From positions 1,674,001-1,738,000 of the forward strand of contig JAEILZ010000008.1 of assembly GCA_018873225.1 (NCBI GenBank): a stretch of DNA of 64,000 nucleotides. The letters are read 5' to 3'. This stretch comes from [Phialemoniopsis] sp. UDSM-2020. Its lineage: Eukaryota; Ascomycota; Sordariomycetes; Thyridiales; Thyridiaceae. Below the pieces are notes generated by a model. That model was given only the letters and a program-made list of their open reading frames with translations, was not told the origin of the DNA and made no database searches. This document shows positions 20,417 through 30,660 of the stretch, piece after piece. How positions within the stretch are numbered: the first letter of the stretch is position 1; each line of letters starts with the position of its first letter. The translations under genes were made by a program, and so were the position numbers.

Positions 20417-23041
20417 ATGTATCCTTTTGATGATCCACCGTCATCGACTGGCACTCATGCCACTGTCACTCGGACCTCCAATTTCAACTTGACTCTGTCG
20501 GACCTACCAGACATGGAGTCCACTCGCACAAGTCAATACCGCACCGGCCAGCACCGCGTCGCCAGAACTACTGGTCGTTTCGCCTCCAAACAGACAGGAG
20601 CCGCTGCCGAACCCAACATTCCCAACACCTCTGCTCTCTTCCGCCCCAATGAGTCGGCCGACTGGAACAGGCTGCGACAATTCCTTGCTACTGGCAAGGA
20701 AAATGTCGACCCCAATGAGGAACACAAACACGTTGATATGACAGCGAATGTATCTCAGGAGATCCGGGCCTTTCATCACCGCAAATACCAAGCCACTGCT
20801 CGAGACGACACTGGCAGCTCTTCAGATTCGCTCGTACCGTCTGCTCCCTCTTCACAATCCGCAGGCCCCCAGGAGCCTTCTACCGCAACCTCTTCACAGT
20901 CGAGTCGCGCCAGGATTACGCGTCGAATTAGGCACACCGCTCATACGCTGAGCAGGAAGCCTAACCGCTCCAGGTCTCGCAAGACGTCATTCTCCATCCC
21001 CAACAACACCACCGCCGGCAACATGCTTGCGGGAGATCTGGACCGCGTCCGTACCACCTCCGGAGTGCCTGTTATTATTGGACACGGACGAGCTCGCTTC
21101 GACCCCACGGGCGAAGGCAGATCTCATGCTACCCTCGAGGGTATCGACATCAACCAAACCGAACACGACATCTGGATCCATATCGACAAGGTCCGCCAGG
21201 TAGCCACGAAGCTTAATGAGTCGAATGATGCCGCCGCTACCGCCACCGCCGCCGCCATGGCTGAGCTTCAACTCCGCGTCGATGCTATTTCATCGGAACG
21301 GGATGCCGCCCTGGCCGAGGCCGCACAGTCCGCACAGAACGCCGCACAGGCCGCACAGGACGCGGCACAGGCCGCACAGGATGCCGCACAGAAGGCCAAG
21401 GACATGGCCAAGCTTCGCGAGGAACTTGAGGCTGCTCAGGTTAAGGCCCGCAATGCTAAGGATAAGGCCAACGAGCTTCGCGAGGATCTCGAGGCTGCTA
21501 AGGATAAGGCCCGCAACGCTAAGGATAAGATCCGCATTGCGAAGGAGAACGCCCGCAGCTCTGACGCACGGGCAGCCAAGATCTCCGATGAGGCTGCCTA
21601 CCTCCGCGTCGAGAACGTCGCCCTTGTCGAGACGGAGAAGGATATCGAGCGTCTCCAGAAGCAACTGAAGCGGGCTGCGGACCGAACCGCGGCAGCAGAG
21701 AAGGCCGAGGCCCTACTCAGGTGGAGACACGACACCATGACCATCGAACATGACGAGGTGAAGGAACAACACCACCGTCTCAGATGCAGAAACGACGAGC
21801 TGGCGGAGGCCCTAGATGATCGAGGCACTCTCCATCTGCATCTCGACGCTCTCAATTCTGTGTACGAAGCCCAGAAGCAGTCTGCTCTTGCCTTTAAGCG
21901 TGGCCACAAACTCGACCGTGCCTTGGAAAAGGTCAAGCACCTGGAGAACGCCACCCAATTCTCCAAGTCGGATCAGCGACGCGTGCTCGAAAGGGCTGAA
22001 GATCTCCGTGCACAATACGAGGCCCGCATTACTGATCTCCAGGACTACATTACCGACCTCAAGACATACAAAGGACGTTGGGAAGCATTGGACAAGCTTT
22101 TCAGCCAGCACCAAGGAGACTTTGATCACTTGCAGACTGTCTGGCCGAGTCTGCCTCTTGACGTCCAGAAGATCCTCGGTGAACCTGACGAAGGGCACCC
22201 AGGCCAGTACAGGCCAAAGGGCGCCGCGTTTTGGGAGGATTGTCAGGAGAACTTCCGCACCCAGGTCGCTGAGGACATCGCAAGCCCCAGCAACCTTGAC
22301 GAGACCGACGACGACAACATCGATGACACGACATCACAACCACACACCCACACTACCGACGACCGCAACATGACCTCGGCATTCTTCATGCCCGACATCA
22401 CTGTTGACGGCGCGAACGATTCCGACGACTCTGCATCAGCCAGCCACGTCCCAAAGGGCAAGGGCAGGGCCATCACCACAGATTCCATCTCGAAGCCAGC
22501 GGACCGAAAAAGTGTTGCCGACAAAGCTCCAGTTTCATCTCGGTTCGAAGGCCTCTGTCCTCATGGCAACATAAAATGTGTCATCTGCAAGAAAGACGAG
22601 CGCCTCAAGAGGGAGGCCAGAGTTCAGAGGCAGTACACGCGTGTCGGAACCGACGATGACCGCGAGATTCTCCCGCGCATACGCGAGGACGAGGACGCAA
22701 CCTTTCGGCCAGTCTTCGCGCCTGCGTATGCTCTCGAAACGGTCATGAACCAAATGCGAAAGGATGGTCAGAGGATCGGCAAAGAGATTCTCGCCATCAC
22801 GCAGCGTCTGAACGAGCACGACGACGAAGTTGACGCACGCGGCCGGGAGAGACTGGAGAAGGAGATGGAAGAGAAGATGCAGGATAGGAAGTTGAAGGCT
22901 CGTCACCTGTATGCGCTGCGTGATGTGGTTGAAAGCCTGAGGAAGAGCGGGCAGTATATTTCGACGCAGGCCGAGGTTGACAAGACGGTCAGCGACATTA
23001 TGAATGCGGAATATGACCTTGATCCACTCACGGAGCCCTAG
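20417..23041 (+). CDS. Cep57/Ppc89-like spindle pole body coiled-coil protein
   Basis: Single exon, 874 residues. The N-terminal ~240 residues are disordered with a basic patch. Residues about 270-500 are a long coiled coil that includes Ala/Gln heptads (DAAQAAQ repeated) and KARNAKDKA repeats. Near residue 655 is TSAFFMPDITVDG, then a Cys/His cluster (CPHGNIKCVICK), and finally RPVFAPAYALETVMNQM ... LKARHLYALRDVVESL, which I match by eye to the Cep57 microtubule-binding domain shared with fission-yeast Ppc89. Such proteins sit at the spindle pole body and organise microtubules. The match is structural rather than close, so a diverged paralogue is possible. There is no sign of an intron. The start is the first ATG after the pyrimidine-rich leader. 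Confidence 0.7.
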   Translation: MYPFDDPPSSTGTHATVTRTSNFNLTLSDLPDMESTRTSQYRTGQHRVARTTGRFASKQTGAAAEPNIPNTSALFRPNESADWNRLRQFLATGKENVDPNEEHKHVDMTANVSQEIRAFHHRKYQATARDDTGSSSDSLVPSAPSSQSAGPQEPSTATSSQSSRARITRRIRHTAHTLSRKPNRSRSRKTSFSIPNNTTAGNMLAGDLDRVRTTSGVPVIIGHGRARFDPTGEGRSHATLEGIDINQTEHDIWIHIDKVRQVATKLNESNDAAATATAAAMAELQLRVDAISSERDAALAEAAQSAQNAAQAAQDAAQAAQDAAQKAKDMAKLREELEAAQVKARNAKDKANELREDLEAAKDKARNAKDKIRIAKENARSSDARAAKISDEAAYLRVENVALVETEKDIERLQKQLKRAADRTAAAEKAEALLRWRHDTMTIEHDEVKEQHHRLRCRNDELAEALDDRGTLHLHLDALNSVYEAQKQSALAFKRGHKLDRALEKVKHLENATQFSKSDQRRVLERAEDLRAQYEARITDLQDYITDLKTYKGRWEALDKLFSQHQGDFDHLQTVWPSLPLDVQKILGEPDEGHPGQYRPKGAAFWEDCQENFRTQVAEDIASPSNLDETDDDNIDDTTSQPHTHTTDDRNMTSAFFMPDITVDGANDSDDSASASHVPKGKGRAITTDSISKPADRKSVADKAPVSSRFEGLCPHGNIKCVICKKDERLKREARVQRQYTRVGTDDDREILPRIREDEDATFRPVFAPAYALETVMNQMRKDGQRIGKEILAITQRLNEHDDEVDARGRERLEKEMEEKMQDRKLKARHLYALRDVVESLRKSGQYISTQAEVDKTVSDIMNAEYDLDPLTEP
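21319..21392 (+). repeat. Short in-frame 21-nt repeats coding Ala/Gln heptads
   Basis: Copies of GCCGCACAG separated by codons for Asp or Asn give (D/N)AAQAAQ units, exactly seven residues each. This matches the coiled-coil period. It appears to be internal expansion of the coiled coil in the Cep57-like gene. Confidence 0.7.
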
Positions 23042-23572
23042 AATGGGACAACTTGGGATGACGAGGTAGAGCAAATGTTTGTGTTGAGGAAGGTTGATAT
23101 TAGCAAAGAGGAGCCTTGAGCATTATTATGTATGATTGACATCGGCATTAGCTTCGGCATTGGTTTGGTTTGGGTTTTTATTTTTTGGCGCATTACGATT
23201 GGGACCTACAAAGGCATTGTAGATGAATTGAAACAGACATGACTTTAATCTTTGGTTGTCTTGCATTTATGCTTGGTGTTGGTGTTGACTTGAGTGATGC
23301 GATGCGATGGTTCTCCCTCCAAGTCATTGATTGGTTGCTGCTGTGCTAATCCGGTAGTACTCGAGCCCCGCGTGGGACCACTCCAGCTCGACCAGGGAGC
23401 ATCTTCCTAGCATGTCAAACTTAACATCCACACCCGACCAACACTCAGTACTAGGTAGACGGCCCTCACGAACGCTGCGCAACTCGAGCGATCCAAGAAA
23501 CAGAAAAACGAACGGTTTATACTTCGAACACACTTTCACGCACACGCGACCATCTAGACAACTTCGCACATC
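23042..23572. other. Intergenic between Cep57-like and Y14 genes
   Basis: About 530 bases lie between two plus-strand genes. A/T- and G/T-rich stretches after 23100 suit a 3' UTR. The part from about 23380 on should be promoter and leader of the Y14 gene. No other element was seen. Confidence 0.5.
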
Positions 23573-24211
23573 ATGGCTGATGTCGAGATGGACATTGACG
23601 ATGCGCCCTCGGGCCAGGGCCAGGGCCAGGCCAAGGTGGCTGACATGCAGACTCACGGTCGCGCAACAGCCGTCCGCTCGATCGAGGGCTGGATAGTCAT
23701 GGTAACCAATGTACACGAGGAAGCCGACGAAGAGGCCATCCACGATCTGTTTGCCGATTTCGGCGAGATCAAAAACCTGCACCTCAACCTGGACAGGCGG
23801 AGCGGTTATGTCAAGGTGAGAAAATCTTAATCTCTGCGGCGCGCGATTATCTTCCTTCCCTCTGCCTCTTTCTCGCTTTCTCTACTCCATGGCGTATTCT
23901 ATTCTAGACAACAGCAAAAACTGATACTGACTGTTTTTTGCTTCGCGCAACAGGGATACGCCTTGATCGAGTACGCGACGCTGCAGGAGGCGAGGGCCGC
24001 CATCGACGGCGCCGACGGCCAGAAGCTGCTGGACCAGACCATCCACGTCGACTTTGCCTTTGTGCGCCCGCCCCCCGGCAAGGGCGGCAACAACAACAGG
24101 GGCGGCGGTCGGGGAGGTGGCCGTAGGAGGAGCCGCAGCCGGAGCAGGAGTCCTGGAGCGGCCGCCGCCGCCGAGGCGAGCAATGGCAAGGATGGCGAGG
24201 ACATCTCCTGA
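23573..24211 (+). CDS. RBM8A: RNA-binding protein Y14/RBM8A (exon junction complex)
   Basis: Two exons, 23573..23815 and 23954..24211, with a 138-nt phase-0 intron; 166 residues. The N-terminus is acidic ([13 protein letters not shown]). A single RRM follows: RNP2 WIVMVTNVH near residue 40 and RNP1 GYALIEYA at the splice junction (about residue 82). The segments [18 protein letters not shown] and [12 protein letters not shown] are characteristic of Y14. The C-terminus has Gly-rich and RS-like repeats. Y14 pairs with Mago as the core of the exon junction complex that marks spliced mRNAs in the nucleus. It is of normal length for the fungal protein. The intron sits exactly at RNP1, so the splice is firmly set by the domain. 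Confidence 0.93.
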
Positions 24212-24939
24212 ATTGGGTGAAGCTCCTTGAAAGACTGGGATGCACGGCGATAGCAAAACAGCGCGATGGCGATAAACGGGGAAAGAAAGGAGGTCTGCCG
24301 ACATGTCGCTGTCTGGGACCGAGGTCCGGACGAAGAAAGACATGTCGGCATTGTATTTGGTCGGTTACGAGGTATGTCGCCAGAGTCCATTAAGTGCGAG
24401 AGGGTTGACTTCCACTGACGATGCTGGTTAGACTTAGATTGCGAACCATGGCATTGGTTGTCGACGTCTCAATGGGATTCTTCCGCGCTTGATGGCCGGG
24501 CGGCCACGAGCTGGTCATTATCATCATTGACGGCAGCTTTGGGGAACCATGTGGTCTGTCACAATAGACGGCATAGATAGTTCGGTATGCACAGAACTCC
24601 AATGAAAACACACACTTCACAAGACACATGGTCCGTATTGGAGGGCCTGCATCGCGAGACAACATCCTGTGCAGAAGGGTTCGCGGCTTGATATTCTTGA
24701 GATCAACGTGTAAGCCTGCAACCTTTCGTGCTAGATATCAAAACATGGTTGTATTCGAAACCTCATTATCCATTCAGGACCCAACGCCATCGTATATCAG
24801 CCAGACTAATCCTGCAGTCTAAGCTATGGTGTGAAGAACAATAAACAAGAAATCTACGTATGCCGTCATGTCAAAGTCGTTAACCTTCCATGCAAAATAC
24901 CCTGCCTTTTCAGACCTCAGATATCCCCATCTGCCTTGC
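24212..24939. other. Convergent intergenic region
   Basis: About 730 bases lie between the 3' ends of the Y14 gene (plus) and the PhoD-like gene (minus). It must contain both 3' UTRs. An AATAAA-type string occurs near 24839. No coding or RNA feature is supported. Confidence 0.5.
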
Positions 24940-27900
24940 CTACTTCCTATTCAAACTTAACAACCTCTTCACCATCCCGCCCTGTTGCGGCGGCGCCTGA
25001 TGTTGCTGCTGTGGAGGAGGCGTCATGTAGTACCCCTCCTCCGCATATTGCTGCTGCTGCTGCTGTGCCACGCCCTGTCGTGGTGGCGCCGCGAGCGCTG
25101 CTTGTGAGATCTCCTCGTTGTCGTACTCGTACCACAGCTTCGGCACGAGCAGCCTGTACGGCACCGTGATGCCCGCCGGGTCCTTGGGGCTGACCTCGAC
25201 GTTGAGCGCAATGTCCAGCCCGCCCTGCAGGTTGACCTCGTACTGCTCCGCCTTCTTGAGCTGCTTGGTCGACAGGCCCGTCGGCGTACGGTGGAACGGC
25301 TTGGGCCGGAAGTCATCCTCCTCATCGTGCGGCTGGTGTTGTTGTTGTTGCTGGTGGCCGCCGGCGGCGGGTGCTACGGGCATGGTCTGCGCGCGCCGCG
25401 GCTGCGCGGTGAAGTAGCTGTCGTCGCCCTCGTCGTACTCGTCATACCCACGCTGATGACGGGGCGGACCGCCCGCGCCGCCGCGAAGGGCCATGCCCCG
25501 GCGGTAGCTGTCGTTGTACCCATCGTGCTGACGGTCATCAAACTCGTCATCGTCGTCCATGTCGAGGTCATCGTACTGTCCACGCACGGGCCTACGAGGC
25601 GCCGGACCCCGGGCGCTTGCCGGGGCACCGCCGTGAGCACCGCCTGCGGGCAGACCCAGACGGCGGGCAGCGGCCGGCGGGAGGGCCTGCTGCTGCTGTT
25701 GCTGGTAGCCTTCCTCGTCGCTATAGTCGTCATCGTCGCCCCACTGGCCGTTGATGCCGCCGTCGTCGGGCCGGCCAGCGCGGCGGCTGCTGGAGAGGCG
25801 ACGGAAGAGGTTGCCCGGCCTAAAATCGGCGCGGGTGAGAGACAAGGTACGCTTTTGCTGCACTGGCCTTTCTGTATGAACCGCTTCTGCGGAGCTAGAC
25901 GCCCGACGGCCGCGGCTGAAGCTGCGGAAGAGCCCGCCTCCTCCTGATGTGGGAGGAGGCTGGTACGCGGTGGGCGGGTATGAGGGCGCCGTAGACTTGC
26001 GCGACTTGGACAGCCGGCGCATGATACCTCCCTTGGGCGCTGCATTCGGGGGCGTGCCTAGAGGGGTGATATCAAAGGCCGACTGGGTGGGCGTAGGCGC
26101 CGGAGTATTCCCGGGCACGTACTCGCGGATGGAGCACCAATTGCGGTGAGGCAACAGGCGCTTATTGTTGCGAGGCTTGCCGTCAACGCCGTGGGTGAAG
26201 ACGGGTATCATGTCCTCGTCGGTGTCGCGGTCGAAATGGTGGATCTTGTTGCGCTTGTTGAGCACATCGGCCAGCATGTCTGGCGGCGGCGTGTTGACGA
26301 TGGCCGATGAGATGACATTGGGCATGTACCGGAAATCGCGATGCTTGGCGATGCCGAGCTTTGGATTAGAGTAGAATTGACCTACGGCCGCAAGGTGAAC
26401 GTCGCCACTGTTTGACAGTGTTAGTGGCTGGCTGTGGCATACTACCTACGTAGAGTTGGGGAGGGGGGAAGCACATACCTTAGCATAGTGATGCGAACAG
26501 ACTTGTCAGCAGCGAGATCTTGAAGGTCCTCAATAACCAAGGTCCGCTCGTCCTTGTGATTCTTAGCAGTCCAGTGATCGTCAAGGTCGTCGAGGACTTC
26601 GACGCCTCCGTCGAACTTGTTCAAGAAGTTGCCAAACATGCCCAGCTTGCCGAGCGCCTTGACGGGATCCATCAACCTGGAAGTTAAGCTGCGATGCGTG
26701 TTAGCTTTAGCCTTGTTTGGCAAAGAAGAAAAGGTGAAAAAAGGCAAAAAGAAAAGGCAAAAAGAAGATTGCCCTTCTTTGAAGGTCCTGCCCAGTGGCC
26801 TAATCCAGCAGCTACAGCACCCCGCCACCCCTTTCGGGGGAATATATCTGTGGCGGTATTTCTTTGCGAATCCAATATGGATAACCTCGCATCTCGAGGC
26901 CCATCACTGCACAACCTGCCCCGTAAGGTGATTTGGGGGCGGATCGAACTCAGGGCCTCGGGCAGGGGTTAGAATTCGTGTCTGAAGGAGTCAAAGGGAT
27001 AGTGGTCATTGCAAAGTGAAGGCAACACCTCACCTCACCCGCTATACCATCCCAGCTCCTTGGGTGGGAGGAGTGAACCTGATTCGGGTACATAAGGCTG
27101 ACCTGGCCTTCAGGAGGGCCTCACAACCGAAATGAAAGGAATCATGGTAGGACTTACATGTTTTCTAGCCAGACCAGTCTCGGGTAGGCTATAGGGACGC
27201 CCAGGAGCACAAGAAGATGATCCGTCTTGCCCTTAACAATCTCGGCGTAGCATCGATCCATGAGCTTCTTCCAGGTGTCATCCCTCAACACTTCTTCCCT
27301 CGTCCTCTCCGTCCGCGCATCCACTGCTAGTAGTGCCACCTTGCCGCCAAGATGCATGAACAAGCTTCTGCTCTGCTCGTGGATGTACGGGCCTGGTCTT
27401 ACGCCGAGCGTCCAGCTTGGCTCTGACGCCTCAGTCTCGTCTGTAACACTCTGCTGCTGGAACAGCATATAGTACTTGAATGCTACATTGCCCAGGCCCG
27501 AGAAGACGGGTGAGTTCATGAAGTGGTGGGGATAAGATCCGAATCCGTCGATGATATCATGGTCGTCGAACATGTTAACCATTGGGATCTGCGAGTTGGC
27601 AAGGCCGAAAAGCCCTTGGGAGAACCACATGCAGTAGCGCTCGAGGTAGAACGACTCTAGCTCGTCTTGCAGCTCTGCCGTGAAGGGTGCGTTGTGCTTG
27701 TGCAGCGGATTCTTGATCTCGAGCCAACTCTTGAAAATCTCGGTCTGGCTCATGACGGCATCGTTGTAGATCTGGTCACCGCCACCGATCATGACGTGGT
27801 ACGGTCGCGTCTGGTGCGTATTGAGAACGTCGCGCCACATGGGATCAGGGCCGCTGAAGTCATTGGAGTCGACACTGAGGCTGAAGCCGTTACAACTGTG

Positions 27901-30660
27901 GAACATGATGTTCATACACTCACCACGGGGCGGAACCCAGAAGCCGGTCGCGGGTCCGCGGTTGATGCGGTACGCAACACGCTGCTCCTTGTCTCGGAGC
28001 TCGACCTCGAGGTTGAATCGCCAGAAAGTGTAGCCTCGCTCGGCGTGTAGACGGAAGCCACGAATGTCCTTATACTTGTTGACTTTCTCTCCGTCGACGG
28101 TAATGCGCTTCCGACGAGCTGCGAACGAGCCAGGGAGATCGGTCACGCCCTCAGGCAGGGCTTCGTCAGGCGGGCTCCTCGTCTTTTCGAAGAGTCCGTC
28201 ATCGGTCTCGTCTCGAGAAACGTCTTTGCCCTCCTCGAGGTGCTCAACTGGCCTCACATAAAGAGTCTCACCCTTTCGACCGAGTTTGGGATAACCGGCA
28301 ATGGGATCTACATATTCTGGTGGCAGAGCCCCCTGGACCTCGTGAGGAGGTGGCGGCAGGAGCTCGATCGGCTGCAAGAACATTCGCAAGGTAGGGGCAA
28401 TATCGTAAGAAGACTCCGAGTCTTGCGTTACGATCATCACACTGCCTCTCCATATGTCCCGCTCAGTGACAGCCCCGTTGCGATTCGTACGAGATGCAAC
28501 TCGTTCGTGACGAATACCACAGAACCGCAAAAGGGGACCACATTTAAGGTAGAGTGGCGGCTTGAACCGCGTGGGCGCTGTGATCAAAGTTCAGCTGGTG
28601 GTTATTTTCAATGAAGGGGTGGCATAGGAAAGCCAGCTGGAAGAGTACTCACCATGCTCATCATATTCGCCATCAAATGCCTCTGCCTTGCGAGGACGGG
28701 ATGAGGTACTGCTTCGTCTGCGTTGCGAAGGCGGCGTCTCCCACCAAGCCTTTCCCTGATCAGCGTCCTGAATTTCTTGGGGCGGTTCGTCGGTGAGATC
28801 GAGTAATGCTCCTGACAAAGTCCCCACGGTGGCCTTCTTCCACTCGTCCAGGTACCGGGGTGGACTGTACATGCCCTGTCCAGGTTGGAACTTGTCACGG
28901 TTGCGATATATCATGCTCGAGACATAGTGATGGTGCCCGCCCTCGTCCTCGCGTTCGTCGTGGATTCTTACGGCGCGCCTGGTTGGTGTAGCAGCCGCGG
29001 CAGCACCGAGGGCGGCGGCCGGAGCAAGAGCGTCATTACCGTGAGGAGCATCTGGCGGTGCCGGGGCTCGAACCAGGTTCTGAGGAGGAGGCGGCCCTCT
29101 TTGACTGGGGGGACCAGGTTCCTTGGCACTTGCCGAGTGCTGTAGGTCCCCACGATGCGGACCGGTCGTGTTGCCGGGGACCATGCGCGGCATGTTGAGG
29201 GCCGGGTCGTGTTGACGCACGGACCCTTCTCCGGACCGGCTTATTGTGGGGATCCCGGGATCGACATGTCCAGCATTCGGGTTGGTCCGCGATTGGACTG
29301 TGGGGTATTTCTTCTCTGCATCCATTCTCTGGTTGAACCAAGGATCTCCAGGAGGCTCCTTTCTTAGCTTGTTGCTGCCATTGCGCGTCAAAGAGAAACC
29401 TCCCGCGGATGTAGGAGCAGGAGGTGACGCTTCTGGCTGTGGTGCAAACTCATTCGCTGGTGGGAGCTCCATGTCATTCTTGGCTGCTCTTTCGCGAAAG
29501 CTCAGATTGCGCTGGGGAATACCGGAGCTCTGGGCCGCCGACGGGACGGGTATCCTGGAGTCTGGCGCCTGTGCGCGCGGTGATCTCCCAGACATGGAAC
29601 CGTAATGTTTCCCTTCCTCAGGCGGATTCTGTGTCAACGGACCGCCGTGAGAATCTTGCTGGCCCTCAATTGGCTCGAGGGGCATGCGTACTCGCTGCTC
29701 GCCATGACCCGTTGGTGTTCCATGCTCCTTGAAGCGGACCTGTTGTGTCGCAGCTTTGTCGCTCATGTCTCTGCTTTCTCGCTGCCGTTTCTCAGCTGCC
29801 TCCATGCGTGCCCGCTTTTCTTCCTTGGTGAGAACGCCTTCGAGCCGTTGCAACGGGGAGCGGTCCTCTGTAAACTTTTTGCGTTGCCCAGGATCTCCCA
29901 GCGAAGCTCGTCTTTGATGGCCTTGCGGCGCTCCAGCCCTTTCCTGGGGAGCTCCATTGACAGCCATGGCAACTGGTCGTCCTTGAGCCTGGTTGTACCC
30001 ACTGGAGCGGCGACGACCATTATAGTTGGCGTCGAGCTTTTGCTTGGACCTGTCTAGTGGAGGTAGGTCGTTTTGTGGCTGATCAACTGGTGAGGCACCC
30101 TTGTAATATTCCTCCACTGCCGCGGGCGGCATGTTTGGAGGCCGATCGCTCCGTCGCATATTTGGAGGGACGGCAGCGCCGCCAGGTATTGTGTATGGCA
30201 AGCCGCCGTTCCCATAAGGGTGGCGGAAGCTTGACGGAGGTCCTCGAGGTACCTCTGGCGCAGCAGGCAGGGGAGCTTCAACCTCGTCGGGGCCAGCATA
30301 CCTAGCCAGCTGCTCCTCCTCCTGGTTGCGGCTCTGGCGCCGTCGTCTCCTGTCCGCGATCTCGGGTGGGTATTGATTCTCGCCGTAGGGAAGAGTGGGC
30401 GGTCGGGGGGCGAGACCTCGCTCGTTGAAACTGGATGCAGTAGGAGAGATGAATGGACTGCGAGTAGACTCGGTTGGAGCGTCGGTATAGGTGGTTTGAA
30501 CAGAAACTCGGTTTGGTCTTGGTTGAGGCTGGGCGGCACCGCTCTCGAGGGACTGTCTGCGATTGGCGGTCGGATCAAAGTCGCCAGAGGTGCGCCTCGG
30601 TCGCGATTGAGCAGGGTCTCGTCCACCAGCAGGCAGGCTGCCCCAATATGGCGTGGACAT
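24940..30660 (-). CDS. Large PhoD-like metallophosphatase with disordered flanks
   Basis: Four exons: 28653..30660, 27158..28577, 26479..26688, 24940..26407, 1701 residues. Introns are 75, 469 and 71 nt; the joins give LENILTSRLMDPVK and MLSGDVHLAAVG, both family-typical. Residues 1 to about 670 are Pro/Gln/Arg-rich and disordered. The PhoD-like phosphatase core runs from about 680 to 1320. It has GGGDQIYND (934-942), MFDDHDIIDGFG (from about 1006) and SGDVHLAAVG (from 1213), carrying the Asp/His residues that bind metals in PhoD enzymes. The tail is again disordered, with two poly-Gln tracts and a KPFHRTPTGLSTKQ element near the end. No signal peptide is seen, unlike secreted bacterial PhoD. 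The substrate in fungi is unknown. The very long intron is discussed separately. Confidence 0.88.
26941..27049 (-). other. RNA polymerase III A-box/B-box-like pair inside an intron
   Basis: On the minus strand TGGTATAGCGGG (27038-27049) resembles a tRNA A box, and GAGTTCGATCC (26941-26951) resembles a B box, 86 nt apart. The bases around the B box do not form a T stem, so this is not a working tRNA. It lies in the 469-nt intron of the PhoD-like gene. It may be a worn tRNA-derived element (SINE-like) or chance. Confidence 0.3.
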
